From: Mesostigma viride
Taxonomy: Eukaryota > Streptophyta > Mesostigmatophyceae > Mesostigmatales > Mesostigmataceae
Assembly (NCBI GenBank): GCA_009746045.1
Contig: RPFO01000086.1
Location: 1,071,897 to 1,099,396 of the forward strand
DNA: 27,500 nt
Reading direction: 5' to 3'
In this document: one piece after another, positions 19,655-27,500 of the stretch
How the letters are laid out: each line of letters begins with the position of its first letter
How positions within the stretch are numbered: the stretch's first letter is position 1
The notes under the pieces: generated by a model
The model's input: only the letters and a program-made list of their open reading frames with translations
Told to the model about the DNA's origin: nothing
The model's database searches: none
Program-made: the position numbers and the translations under genes

Positions 19655-20060
19655 ATAAAGGGGCACGGGAATTAGCGATAGCAGAGGGGGCTCGGGAATA
19701 ACGTTAGCAGAGGGGCACGGGCACTAACATTAGTGAAGGGGCACGGGCACTAACGTTAGCAGAGGGGGCTGGGCACTAACGTTAGTAAAGGGGCACGGGC
19801 ACTAACGTTAGCAGAGGGGGCTGGGCACTAACGTTAGTAAAGGGGCACAGGCACTAACATTAGCAGAGGGGGCTGGGCACTAACGTTAGTAAAGGGGCAC
19901 GGGCACTAACGATAGCAGAGCGGGTGTGGGAATTAAAGTTTATTAGCAGAGGGGGGAAATAATTATAGTAGAGGGGGGGGCACTAAGGTTAGCAGAGGGG
20001 CACGAGCACTAACGTTAGTAAAGGGGCGCGGGCACTAACGTTAGCAGAGGGGGTTGACAC
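19655..20060. repeat. CTAACGTTAG satellite, left arm
   Basis: Units of about 26-27 bp carry the 10-bp palindrome CTAACGTTAG separated by GCAGAGGGG and TAAAGGGGCACGGGCA type linkers. Two linker types tend to alternate, giving a longer period of about 52-54 bp. The array is the mirror of 21650-22285. Confidence 0.9.
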
Positions 20061-20639
20061 TATACGTACCAACTTGATTTTTCGGGTGGTTATGCCCTTT
20101 CATACGGCTTCACGATGCATGGCTTTACATTTCCCTTCCTTATTTAAGTGAATGACATGGGGAGACATGCTGTAGGACTTGGCGCACTTTGCCTGAGCAA
20201 GGTGTGACAGTTAATTCACCGCTATAAATGTGAATGGACCAAGTTCGTCGAAACGGGGAAATAACGTTACTTGATACTAGATTTAGGGAGGTCCTGTGTT
20301 CGTAACTTGCTGGTAGCTACTGTGGTTTCTCATTTTCGGTGTTGTCCGTGGAATCTCATATTGGGGCAGCTAGCCCCATGCACGTTGAGCGCTTAATGAC
20401 AACAATACAAGATTTAGACGCGTAGGGGGGCAAGAATCAATTGTGCGTCGGCACGGTAGCTTGCATCATTCACGATTTGTGCGTTTTAATCGAAGGGCAT
20501 CTACTTAGTTCGGCAGAGTGCAACGGGGGTTGTTTAGTTAGTAGTTAGTACTTACTTGGTTAAAATAGTTAGTCAGTTAGTTAGCTAGTGAGCTAGTTAG
20601 AACTTGATAGGCTACAGGTCAGGTAGGTAGGTAATTAAT
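20061..20639. other. Spacer of the inverted structure, no gene seen
   Basis: Mixed sequence with a degenerate GTTA/TTAG-rich stretch (about 20530-20606: TTAGTTAG, AGTTAGTCAGTTAGTTAGC). No coding potential of note. Confidence 0.45.
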
Positions 20640-20815
20640 TAATTAATTAATTAGACTCATGCTCCCGTTGGGGAGTCACGGAGCCCGAACTGCCTTTCAT
20701 CCCTTTGTTTGCACAACAGGAAGGAAGGTCAGAGACCCCCTTTCTCCTTCATGCTAGAGGCATGCCACACTTGCGTGACTCCCAAACGGGAGCACGAGTC
20801 TAATTAATTAATGCC
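20640..20815. mobile_element. MITE-like element with about 29-bp terminal inverted repeats
   Basis: The left end 20651-20679 (TTAGACTCATGCTCCCGTTG...) and right end 20775-20803 are inverted complements over 29 bp with two mismatches. Outside both ends lie TTAATTAATTAAT repeats, which could be TA/TAA-type target duplications that were already repetitive. The interior of about 95 bp has no frame. The size, inverted ends and AT-rich flanks fit a miniature inverted-repeat transposable element; the superfamily is not determined. Confidence 0.6.
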
Positions 20816-21024
20816 ACAGCTGCAATCGGACACGCTAAACGATCCTGTGCACAAGATCTGTGGGTGCAATGAGACCCATGTGAGCTTATCATAACAAGGA
20901 GCGTGGGCAAGTAATGTGAGCATAGCCAAGACGTAGCATCATTGGATGTACAAGGAAATATTTAATAGCTCTATCTTGATGTGCGTGTAGGAATAACTGC
21001 ATGGAGGAATAACGGCGAACATGT

Positions 21025-21187
21025 CAAGGAACAAGTATCCCACAACCAGGAACGTGCATCCCACAACCAGGAACGAGTATCCCACAAGCAGGAACGTGTT
21101 TCCCACCACCACGAACAAGTATCCCACAACCAGGAACGACTATCCCACAACTAGGAACGTGTATCCCACAACCAGGAACAAGTATCC
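21025..21187. repeat. Small island of the 21-bp minisatellite, inverted orientation
   Basis: About seven units of CCCACAACCAGGAACGTGTAT type, in the same orientation as the right arm (22297-23441). It ends abruptly at the start of the GCCGGCAGTG array. Confidence 0.9.
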
Positions 21188-21658
21188 TCTGCCGGCAGTG
21201 CCACCCCATGCAAGACCCCACAAGCCGTCCTTGCATAAAGGGGACATGCAGTCATCACAAGGAGTGGTGACTGCCGGCAGTGCCACGCCATGCAAGACCC
21301 CACAAGCCGTCCTTGCGTCAAGGGGACATGCAGTCATCACAAGGAGTGGTAACTGCCGGCAGTGCCACCCCATTCAAGAACACACAAGCCGGGGACATGC
21401 AGTCATCACAAGGAGTGGTGACTGCCGGCAGTGCCACGCCATGCAAGAACACACAAGCCGTCCTTGCGTCAAGGGGACATGCAGTCATCACAAGGAGTGG
21501 TAACTGCCGGCAGTGCCACCCCATGCAAGAACAACCAAGCCGGGGACATGCAGTCATCACAAGGAGTGGTAACTGCCGGCAGTGCTACCCCATGCCAGAA
21601 CCCACAAGCCATCCATGCAATCATCACAGGGAGTGGTAACTGCCGGCAGTGCGTGGCC
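21188..21658. repeat. 82/69-bp tandem array
   Basis: The word GCCGGCAGTG recurs at 21191, 21273, 21355, 21424, 21506, 21575 and 21642. This gives unit lengths of 82, 82, 69, 82, 69 and 67 bp. The units share GGGGACATGCAGTCATCACA and AGGAGTGGT. The 69-bp form lacks a short block (CCGTCCTTGCGTCAA type). Confidence 0.9.
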
Positions 21659-22285
21659 CTAACGTTAATTCCCACACCCCCTATGCTAACGTTAGTGCCC
21701 AGCCCCCTCTGCTAACGTTAGTGCCCCCCCTCCTTTGCTAACATTAGTTCCCACACCCCTCTGCTAACGTAAGTGCCCTCCCCCCCCCTGCTATCGTTAA
21801 TTAATGCCCACCCCCCTTCACTAACGTTATTCCCTAGCCCCCTCTGCTAACGTTAGTGCCCGCGCCCCTTTACTAACGTTAGTGCTCGTGCCCCTCTGCT
21901 AACGTTAGTGCCCCCCCCTCTACTATAATTATTTCCCCCCTATGCTAATAAACTTTAATTCCCACACCCCCTCTGCTATCGTTAGTGCCCATGCCCCTTT
22001 ACTAACGTTAGTGCCCAGCCCCCTCTGCTAACGTCAGTGCCCGTGCCCCTTTACTAACGTTAGTGCCCAGCCCCCTCTCCTATCGTTAGTGCCCGTGCCC
22101 CTTTACTAACTAACGATAGTGCCCAGCCCCCTCTGCTAACGTTAGTGCCCGTGCCCCTTTACTAACGTTAGTGCCCAGCCCCCTCTGCTAACGTTAGTGC
22201 CCGTGCCCCTTCACTAACGTTAGTGCCCGTGCCCCTCTGCTAACGTTATTCCCGAGCCCCCTCTGCTATCGCTAATTCCCGTGCC
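21659..22285. repeat. CTAACGTTAG satellite, right arm (inverted)
   Basis: Same units as 19655-20060 read on the other strand (TGCTAACGTTAGTGCCC linkers). A rare variant block (ACTATAATTATTTCCCCCC then TTTAATTCCCACACCC, about 21921-21968) is the complement of 19930-19970, which proves that the arms are homologous and not merely similar in consensus. Confidence 0.9.
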
Positions 22286-22296
22286 CCTTTATATTT

Positions 22297-23441
22297 GGAC
22301 CAGGAACACATCCCACAACTTTGCTCAACTATCCCACAACCAGGAACGTGTTTCCCACAACCAGGAACGTGTTTCCCACAACCAGGAACGTGTTTCCCAC
22401 AACCAGGAACGTGTTTCCCACAACCAGGAACATGTTTCCCACAACCAGGAACAAGTTTCCCACAACCAGGAACAAGTTTCCCACAACCAGGAACGTGTTT
22501 CCCACAACCAGGAACGTGTTTCCCACAACCAGGAACGTGTATCCCACAACCAGGAACAAGTATCCCACAACCAGGAACAAGTATCCCACAACCAGGAACG
22601 TGTTTCCCACCACTAGGAACAAGTATCCCACAACCAGGAACGACTATCCCACAACCAGGAACGTGCATCCCACAACCAGGAACAAGTATCCCACAACAAG
22701 GAACAAGTTTCCCACAACCATGAACGTGTTTCCCACAACCAGGAACGTGTTTCCCACAACCAGGAACAAGTATCCCACAACCAGGAACAAGTATCCCACA
22801 ACCAGGAACAAGTATCCCACAACCAGGAACGACTATCCCACAACCAAGAACTGCTATCCCACAACCAGGAACATGTTTCCCACAACCAGGAACAAGTTTC
22901 CCACCACCAGGAACGTGTTTCCCACAACCAGGAACGTGTTTCCCACAACCAGGAACAAGTATCCCACAACCAGGAACGTGTATCCCACAACCAGGAACAA
23001 GTATCCCACAACCAGGAACGTGTTTCCCACCACTAGGAACAAGTATCCCACAACCAGGAACGACTATCCCACAACCAGGAACGTGTTCCCCACAACCAGG
23101 AACAAGTATCCCACAACCAGGAACGACTATCCCACAACCAGGAACGTGTTTCCCACCACTAGGAACAAGTATCCCACAACCAGGAACGACTATCCCACAA
23201 CCAGGAACGTGTTTCCCACAACCAGGAACGTGTATCCCACAACCAGGAATAAGTATCCCACAACCAGGAACGTGTTTCCCACAACCAAGAACGTGTATCC
23301 CACAACCAGGAACGTGCATCCCACAACCAGGAACGTGTTTCCCACAACCAGGAACGTGTTTCCCACAACCAGGAACAAGTATCCCACAACCAGGAACGTG
23401 TTTCCCACAACCAGGAACGTGTTTCCCACAACCAGGAACGT
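22297..23441. repeat. 21-bp minisatellite array, right arm (inverted), about 54 copies
   Basis: Units of CCCACAACCAGGAACGTGTTT type, the complement of the left arm. The junction with the CTAACGTTAG satellite contains CCTTTATATTTGGACC (22286-22301), the complement of 19646-19661. The following ACATCCCACAACTTTGCTC matches the irregular end of the left array. Long frames on both strands are again a by-product of the 21-bp period. Confidence 0.95.
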
Positions 23442-23638
23442 ATCCATTTCTGGCCTTGCCTTGCTTTGCATGCATCACCACAAAACATCAAATTTATTAC
23501 AATATGTGTGCTAGCTCTATACGGTGGAATAACACAGACATGTCTACCAGATGGCAACACGGCCATCTGTATGCTAGGGTGAGCACACTATGTGAATGTG
23601 CAGGGCCAGCCCACAGCAGCTGTGCCCCTGCTCTACCC
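23442..23638. repeat. 197-bp direct repeat, copy 1
   Basis: From ATCCATTTCTGG to CTGCTCTACCC, identical to 23872-24068 at every position I compared. It directly abuts the last 21-bp unit, so its left edge marks a junction. Probably the outer terminal repeat of the recombinase element to the right. Confidence 0.95.
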
Positions 23639-23871
23639 CCTTTTGCCAGGGTGGGCGGGTGGGAGGCAAAAGAAAACAACCTGCTTCCCTAGAATGGAAG
23701 CCCACCCTTTATAGCAACCACCTCTCCAGCCAACCCCTACCTGGGTGGCTGGGGTACGGGTGCCAGCACAAAAAATATTTTTTCTAAAATTATTTTTTCT
23801 TTTGGTGCTATACGGCGTTGCATTCTCCGCTCAGCAGGTTAGTCATAGATAAAATGAGCATAGCTCACCAA
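23639..23871. other. 233-bp segment between the direct repeats
   Basis: Unique within the window. Includes the AT-rich palindrome AAAAAATATTTTTT (23770-23783). In a split-direct-repeat element this would be the A2 part between B1 and B2. A matching A1 copy was not found on the other side of the gene. Confidence 0.5.
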
Positions 23872-24068
23872 ATCCATTTCTGGCCTTGCCTTGCTTTGCA
23901 TGCATCACCACAAAACATCAAATTTATTACAATATGTGTGCTAGCTCTATACGGTGGAATAACACAGACATGTCTACCAGATGGCAACACGGCCATCTGT
24001 ATGCTAGGGTGAGCACACTATGTGAATGTGCAGGGCCAGCCCACAGCAGCTGTGCCCCTGCTCTACCC
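23872..24068. repeat. 197-bp direct repeat, copy 2
   Basis: Identical to 23442-23638, offset 430 bp. Lies about 195 bp beyond the stop of the recombinase gene. Perfect identity means a recent duplication or homogenisation. Confidence 0.95.
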
Positions 24069-24076
24069 ACATCTCC

Positions 24077-24224
24077 TTACATGGCTAACAGCCGAAAATA
24101 CGTAGGACATGCAAAAAAGAAAACTTAAACTACCTAGCTATGGGGGTACTTTGTCCCAACCCAGGTTCACCCTCGGGTTAGTTAAACCATTTCCCCCCTG
24201 ACCTCCCACACAAGGGTGAGGTCA
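24077..24224 (-). promoter_or_regulatory. Possible 3' end signals of the recombinase gene
   Basis: On the minus strand downstream of the stop there is a 7-bp perfect hairpin (TGACCTC 24199-24205 with GAGGTCA 24218-24224). Further on is a TGTAA (24081-24077), the pentamer used as a polyadenylation signal in volvocine algae. The assignment is weak, as TGTAA is common. Confidence 0.25.
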
Positions 24225-24263
24225 GTTGATAGCTAAAAGACGAGAGGTAAAAACAGGAGGACG

Positions 24264-25871
24264 TCAAAACTCGACGCCACCGAAGTGGCGCCGGAAAACC
24301 GCTGGGTCAAAACCCAGGGCCTGAGCCCAGAGGGCGGGTGGGATGTCGCGCCCCAGGAGGCTGCGGTGGAGGCCAATGTAGCGCGTGACCGAGAGGGCCG
24401 AAGCCCACCGGCCGCGCAGCTGGATGGCCTCCGGCGACTCGCCAGCGATGGCGTCGTGCGTCGCCCCCCCATGCCGGAGGCTGTGAAAAGAAAACATCCC
24501 TGGGATGCTCATGCGGGCCTGCACAGCCTCCCACTGCTGCCTAGCCTGGCTGTACGTTAAGCCTCGAAAGAGGAGTGCATCCGGGGGCTGGCCAGCCGTC
24601 AGACGTCGCAGGAGCCACAAGGAAAGTGGATCCCGGACGAGGACGTGCTGGGCCGCCCCCTGCGCAGTTTTGGGGTTGCGCAGCACAAGGGCACCGACCA
24701 TGGGCCCTGGCTCGAGAAGGGGGTGGCCGGGATGAGCCACATCCCGAACCCGCAGCCCTAGCGCCTCGCTAATGCGTAAATACTGCTGGAAAGCAATAAT
24801 AATCAACGCACTCAAATGCACCTGTCGACGTGAAACTAGCAACAGGGCAGTGAAATAGCAAAGGCGCCAGGGCATAGGCGGAGGGCTGACAGCCGGAACA
24901 AGCCGCTGCCAACCTGCTAGCAGGCGGTCCGCCAGTACCCAATTCCGAACAATGTCGGGGTAGTACAGGTGCAGACAGGCCTTGGCATGCTGGCATAAGG
25001 TACGCCCCCGCCCGCCTCTGGCATGGTAGACAGCAGAAATCCACTCACAGAAAATGGCTTCGGCGTCAGCTGGGTCGACAGGGCCAGGTGGCGCCCACGC
25101 CACGTAGACAGCCGCCGCACGTCGGTACGCTGGCAACGTAGACACAGGGTTGACTGTGCCCTCCAAAAGTGCCAAGTCCCGAGGGCGTCGCGCCCCCTCA
25201 GGCCCAGGGTTGGGATGCACGTCACCACACCGGGTCAAGTCAGGAACCCAAGCGCCACGCCGACTGGCCTTGTCAGCTGGGTTGTGGTCGGTAGCCACCC
25301 AGACCCAGTGGCTCTGCATGTCGCCAGCCAGTGACAGAGCGCAGTAGCGTCGAACCAGCTGGTTGAGACGGTAGGAAGACGACCGCCCTCTGACAAACGC
25401 CCCCACCACAGCACTGGAGTCTACGAGCCGGACGACTCGCTTACCCCGACACGCCTTGGTCCGGCACGACCACTCGACCCCCTGTGTCGCAGCAATCGCC
25501 TCCTTGACGTTGATGTGGTTAGGCTGCCCCCGCCACCGGTAGGACAGTGCCGTACGCCAGTGGCCACTATCCAGCAGGCTGTAGTCCCCCTCCTCCATGC
25601 GCTCCAGGTCCCAGTCCTCCCCAGACGTTAAAGCTGTCGTCCGCCACCCCCGCGCTTCGCGCCGGGTCGCCAGCCGGGCACAATCGGCCCCAGGCAGGTC
25701 CCTGTAGACCACCCCACCGCCGGAGCCGCTCGCATCACTTGCGACGACCCGGTCAGAAAGGGGCCGGGCCCTGGCCGCCCTCAAAAAGGGGGCCAGGTCG
25801 ATCGCCGCCTGAAGCTCCTGGCGGGCCCCCGCAGGGAGGCGCCAGCGGCGCCCAGGCAGGGAGGCATTCAT
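24264..25871 (-). CDS. RNase H - 2A-like - tyrosine recombinase protein of a DIRS/PAT-like retroelement
   Basis: 535 codons from the ATG at 25871. Residues 42-205 are a retroelement RNase H with all four acidic residues placed as expected: D46 (ASDASGSG), E124 (INVKEA), D151 (RLVDSS) and D200 (HNPADKASR). Residues 216-224 (GDVHPNPGP) resemble a 2A ribosome-skipping motif. Residues 240-535 are a tyrosine recombinase: an N-terminal core-binding part, then R366 (YLRISEALGLR), K401 (NPKTAQG), H463 and R466 (FHSLRHGG), W489 and nucleophile Y498 (TRYIGLH). In DIRS-type elements RNase H removes RNA during cDNA synthesis and the recombinase inserts the circular DNA. Those elements also encode a reverse transcriptase before RNase H; none is seen here. 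The frame is open upstream of the ATG for at least 25 codons (ending RTYRLLAAM), which suggests 5' truncation or a fused origin. No internal stop or frameshift is seen. Confidence 0.9.
   Translation of the reverse strand: MNASLPGRRWRLPAGARQELQAAIDLAPFLRAARARPLSDRVVASDASGSGGGVVYRDLPGADCARLATRREARGWRTTALTSGEDWDLERMEEGDYSLLDSGHWRTALSYRWRGQPNHINVKEAIAATQGVEWSCRTKACRGKRVVRLVDSSAVVGAFVRGRSSSYRLNQLVRRYCALSLAGDMQSHWVWVATDHNPADKASRRGAWVPDLTRCGDVHPNPGPEGARRPRDLALLEGTVNPVSTLPAYRRAAAVYVAWAPPGPVDPADAEAIFCEWISAVYHARGGRGRTLCQHAKACLHLYYPDIVRNWVLADRLLAGWQRLVPAVSPPPMPWRLCYFTALLLVSRRQVHLSALIIIAFQQYLRISEALGLRVRDVAHPGHPLLEPGPMVGALVLRNPKTAQGAAQHVLVRDPLSLWLLRRLTAGQPPDALLFRGLTYSQARQQWEAVQARMSIPGMFSFHSLRHGGATHDAIAGESPEAIQLRGRWASALSVTRYIGLHRSLLGRDIPPALWAQALGFDPAVFRRHFGGVEF
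25200..25226 (-). other. 2A-like motif GDVHPNPGP in the recombinase ORF
   Basis: Nine codons between the RNase H and recombinase domains. The canonical 2A core is D-V/I-E-x-N-P-G-P; here His replaces Glu. NPGP is intact. Related GD(V/I)HPNPGP words occur in other retroelement proteins (established knowledge, from memory). Its place at a domain boundary fits co-translational separation of the two enzymes, but activity with His is uncertain. Confidence 0.5.
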
Positions 25872-25984
25872 GGCTGCTAGCAGCCGGTACGTCCGTCTTA
25901 GGCCGGGATTTACGGACGGCCAGTTGGGGGATTTAAGGGAAACGGGAAAAAAGGAGGGGGGACGGACGAACGGCTGGCGCGGGA

Positions 25985-26490
25985 CGGGGAAGTGAAAACG
26001 ACTAGATGGGAACTATTGTCTTTATCAACCCCCTGAGACAACGCGGGATGGGAACTAACATCTTTCTCACCCCAGCGGAAAAAGAAGGGATGGGAACTAG
26101 CATTTTTACGGTAAATCCCCACCCCCGTAGAAAACGACGGGATGCGAACTAGCAGTTTTACGGAAAATCCCCACCTCAGTAGAAAACGACGGGATGGGAA
26201 CTAGCATTTTTACGGTAAATCCCCATCCCGGAGAGAAAACGACGGGATGGGAAGTAATATCTTTCTCACCCCGTGAGACAAGGACGGGATGGGAACTTAT
26301 ATCTTTCTCACCCCGTGAGACAACGACGGGATGCGAACTAATATATTTCTCACCCCCGTAAGTCAACGACGGGATGGGAACTAATATCTTTCTCACCCCG
26401 TGAGACAACGGCGGGATGGGAACTAATATCTTTCTCACCCCATGAGACAAGGACGGGATGGGAACTAATATCTTTCTCACCCCATGAGAC
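25985..26490. repeat. Tandem array of about 41-57-bp units upstream of the recombinase gene
   Basis: About eleven units begin with GACGGGATGGGAACTA. Two tail types exist: ATATCTTTCTCACCCCGTGAGACAAC (mostly right part) and a GCATTTTTACGGTAAATCCCCACCC type (middle part). CTCACCCCGTGAG is a near palindrome in each unit of the first type. Short frames across it are artefacts. Confidence 0.9.
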
Positions 26491-26504
26491 AGGACCATAT
26501 TTTT

Positions 26505-26538
26505 CAGACTCATGAGTCTGGATGCGCATCCAGACTCA
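26505..26538. repeat. Overlapping perfect palindromes
   Basis: CAGACTCATGAGTCTG (26505-26520) is a perfect 16-bp palindrome. It overlaps a second, perfect 26-bp palindrome at 26513-26538 centred on ATGCGCAT. They share the arm TGAGTCTG. The pair sits just beyond the tandem array, about 640 bp upstream of the recombinase start. Confidence 0.9.
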
Positions 26539-27186
26539 CCCAAGCCTATTGGCGCGGTACTCCAAGCAGGTCCGTAGCCTGCAGACAAGGCTCGCCTGTC
26601 GGCCTGTGGGCCCGCGGGCGCGTAAATTACTGTCTTCAGGCCGTAAGTGCAAGACAGCAGACCCCCGGCAGCCATGGCGGGCGAAACATTCTGGATATTT
26701 ACGGGGGCGGCATGGACATTCACCTAAACGTAGATTGACGTTTCAATACCTTGTTTCTCAGCACGCAAGTTAGCGTTAATTTCAATCCGATAGATAAGGC
26801 ATTTTATCATGGATTTTCTCCAGAGCTTGACAGTGTTTGTCATGGAAGACTGGTCCAATCCAGTAAATCAAGTGTCGGCATTACTATCGATTGTTCCTTT
26901 GGACTGCTGCATTTGCCAATTGAGCTATACTTCGAAGAGTGATATTGCCTTGTTATGTTGCCAGGCGGAGCAAATGTCGCCAGGCGAGTTACCGTCGACT
27001 GTGCTCGTCATCACCTTGCAACAGTTGCAAGTACATGCACCTGGCGAGCGGGGTTGCTGGTGTTCTTTTCTTTCCTGCGAGCTGTCTTGGTTCTTCTGCG
27101 TTGTGCATTGTTTCTCGATGCATGTAGGAGCGCGCATATAAGCGGGCTTGCTTTCTTTGGGTCAGGTCCCGATGGTGCGTTGTCAA
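26539..27186. other. Region without recognised gene
   Basis: Contains a 110-codon plus frame (26809-27141), Cys/Leu/Ser-rich, with no recognisable domain, and overlapping frames of similar length on the other strand. CGAGTTACCGTCGACTGTGC-type mixed sequence gives no RNA gene signature. Confidence 0.35.
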
Positions 27187-27240
27187 TCGAGGGAGCCCGT
27201 CATAATTATTTTTATTTATTTTTTTTATTATTATTTTTAA
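27187..27240. repeat. AT-rich low-complexity tract
   Basis: Mostly T with isolated A (TTATTTATTTTTTTTATTATTATTT). It separates the preceding mixed DNA from the tandem repeats at the window end. Confidence 0.8.
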
Positions 27241-27331
27241 GCAGGCGTGCTTGTTGGGTATGGCTATTTACTTGTGGTTATATACTTCATACTTATGGCT
27301 ATATACTTTATAGTATTGTTCGCTGCGGAGC

Positions 27332-27500
27332 TGTCATGGCTGTCATGGCTGTCATGGCTGTCATGGCCGTCATGGCCGCCATGGCCGTCATGGCCGTCAT
27401 GGCCGTCATGGCCGTCATGGCCGTCATGGCCGTCATGGCCGTCATGGCCGTCATGGCCGTCATGGCCGTCATGGCTGTCATGGCCGTCATGGCCGTCGTG
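27332..27500. repeat. 9-bp microsatellite (TGTCATGGC / CGTCATGGC), runs off the edge
   Basis: About 18 units of GTCATGGCY, first with T then mostly with C at the last position. On the minus strand it would read Met-Thr-Ala repeated, with no stop. It continues beyond the window, so its true length is unknown. Treated as non-coding. Confidence 0.95.

Noticed and set aside
17200-19701. Reading frames of 419-799 codons on both strands
   Set aside because: All are heptapeptide repeats created by a 21-bp satellite without stop codons; frames on both strands cannot all be real and no non-repetitive domain is present.
21188-21658. CRISPR array
   Set aside because: Whole units including the would-be spacers are repeated, and the setting is eukaryotic; it is a tandem repeat.
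22246-23514. Frames of 397-411 codons on both strands
   Set aside because: Inverted copy of the same 21-bp satellite; same explanation.
26809-27141. 110-codon plus-strand frame, Cys/Leu-rich
   Set aside because: No domain, no supporting splice or start context, and comparable frames occur on the other strand; left as unassigned.
27308-27490. Met-Thr-Ala repeat frame
   Set aside because: Translation of a 9-bp microsatellite at the window edge.

Overview
The window looks like nuclear DNA of a green alga, probably of the Chlamydomonadales/volvocine kind. The reasons are GC-rich exons with long Ser/Pro/Gly/Ala low-complexity tracts, GT-AG introns packed with minisatellites, a short CCCTAAA-type telomere-like tract, and a RNase H plus tyrosine-recombinase retroelement gene of the sort known from volvocine algae. 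The lineage is inferred from style; no rRNA or organelle marker is present to fix it.

Left half (about 0.1-15.8 kb): one large split gene on the minus strand explains most of the coding signal. I could place six well-supported exons (13489-12977, 11088-8576, 7944-7072, 6186-5350, 3969-3661, 2385-344) and a possible first exon (15757-15535). Every proposed junction has GT/AG ends and a compatible reading phase, and most are phase 0. The predicted product is about 2,400 residues. An N-terminal disordered Ser/Pro/Gln-rich half is followed by a helical Arg/Trp-rich region whose tryptophans recur about every 30-37 residues (AWRAYQLRRR, LRFWHRFALV, FNLWRSAVRI, LTRWAALTVR, MDAWKLAHAQ). This resembles Sfi1/centrin-binding repeats, so a basal-body or centrin-fibre scaffold is the best guess. 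The introns are unusual: two carry reiterated copies of the neighbouring 5' splice junction, and one carries reiterated copies of the neighbouring 3' splice junction.

Centre (about 17.3-23.44 kb): a satellite-built inverted structure with no credible gene. A roughly 110-copy array of a 21-bp unit (17.3-19.64 kb) leads into an array built on the palindrome CTAACGTTAG (19.66-20.06 kb). After a spacer containing a MITE-like hairpin element and an 82/69-bp tandem array, both arrays reappear in inverted order and orientation (21.65-22.29 and 22.30-23.44 kb). Because 21 is divisible by three and the unit has no stop, long spurious reading frames occur on both strands.

Right part (23.44-26.5 kb): a YR retroelement remnant on the minus strand. 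Its single ORF (24264-25871) fuses an RNase H with all four acidic residues to a tyrosine recombinase with an R-K-HxxR-Y set, joined by a 2A-like motif (GDVHPNPGP). No reverse transcriptase is visible. Downstream of the gene, two perfect 197-bp direct repeats bracket 233 bp, an arrangement like the B1-A2-B2 end of split-direct-repeat (PAT/Kangaroo-type) elements. Upstream lie a 40-60-bp tandem array and overlapping perfect palindromes. The window ends in a 9-bp microsatellite that runs off the edge.
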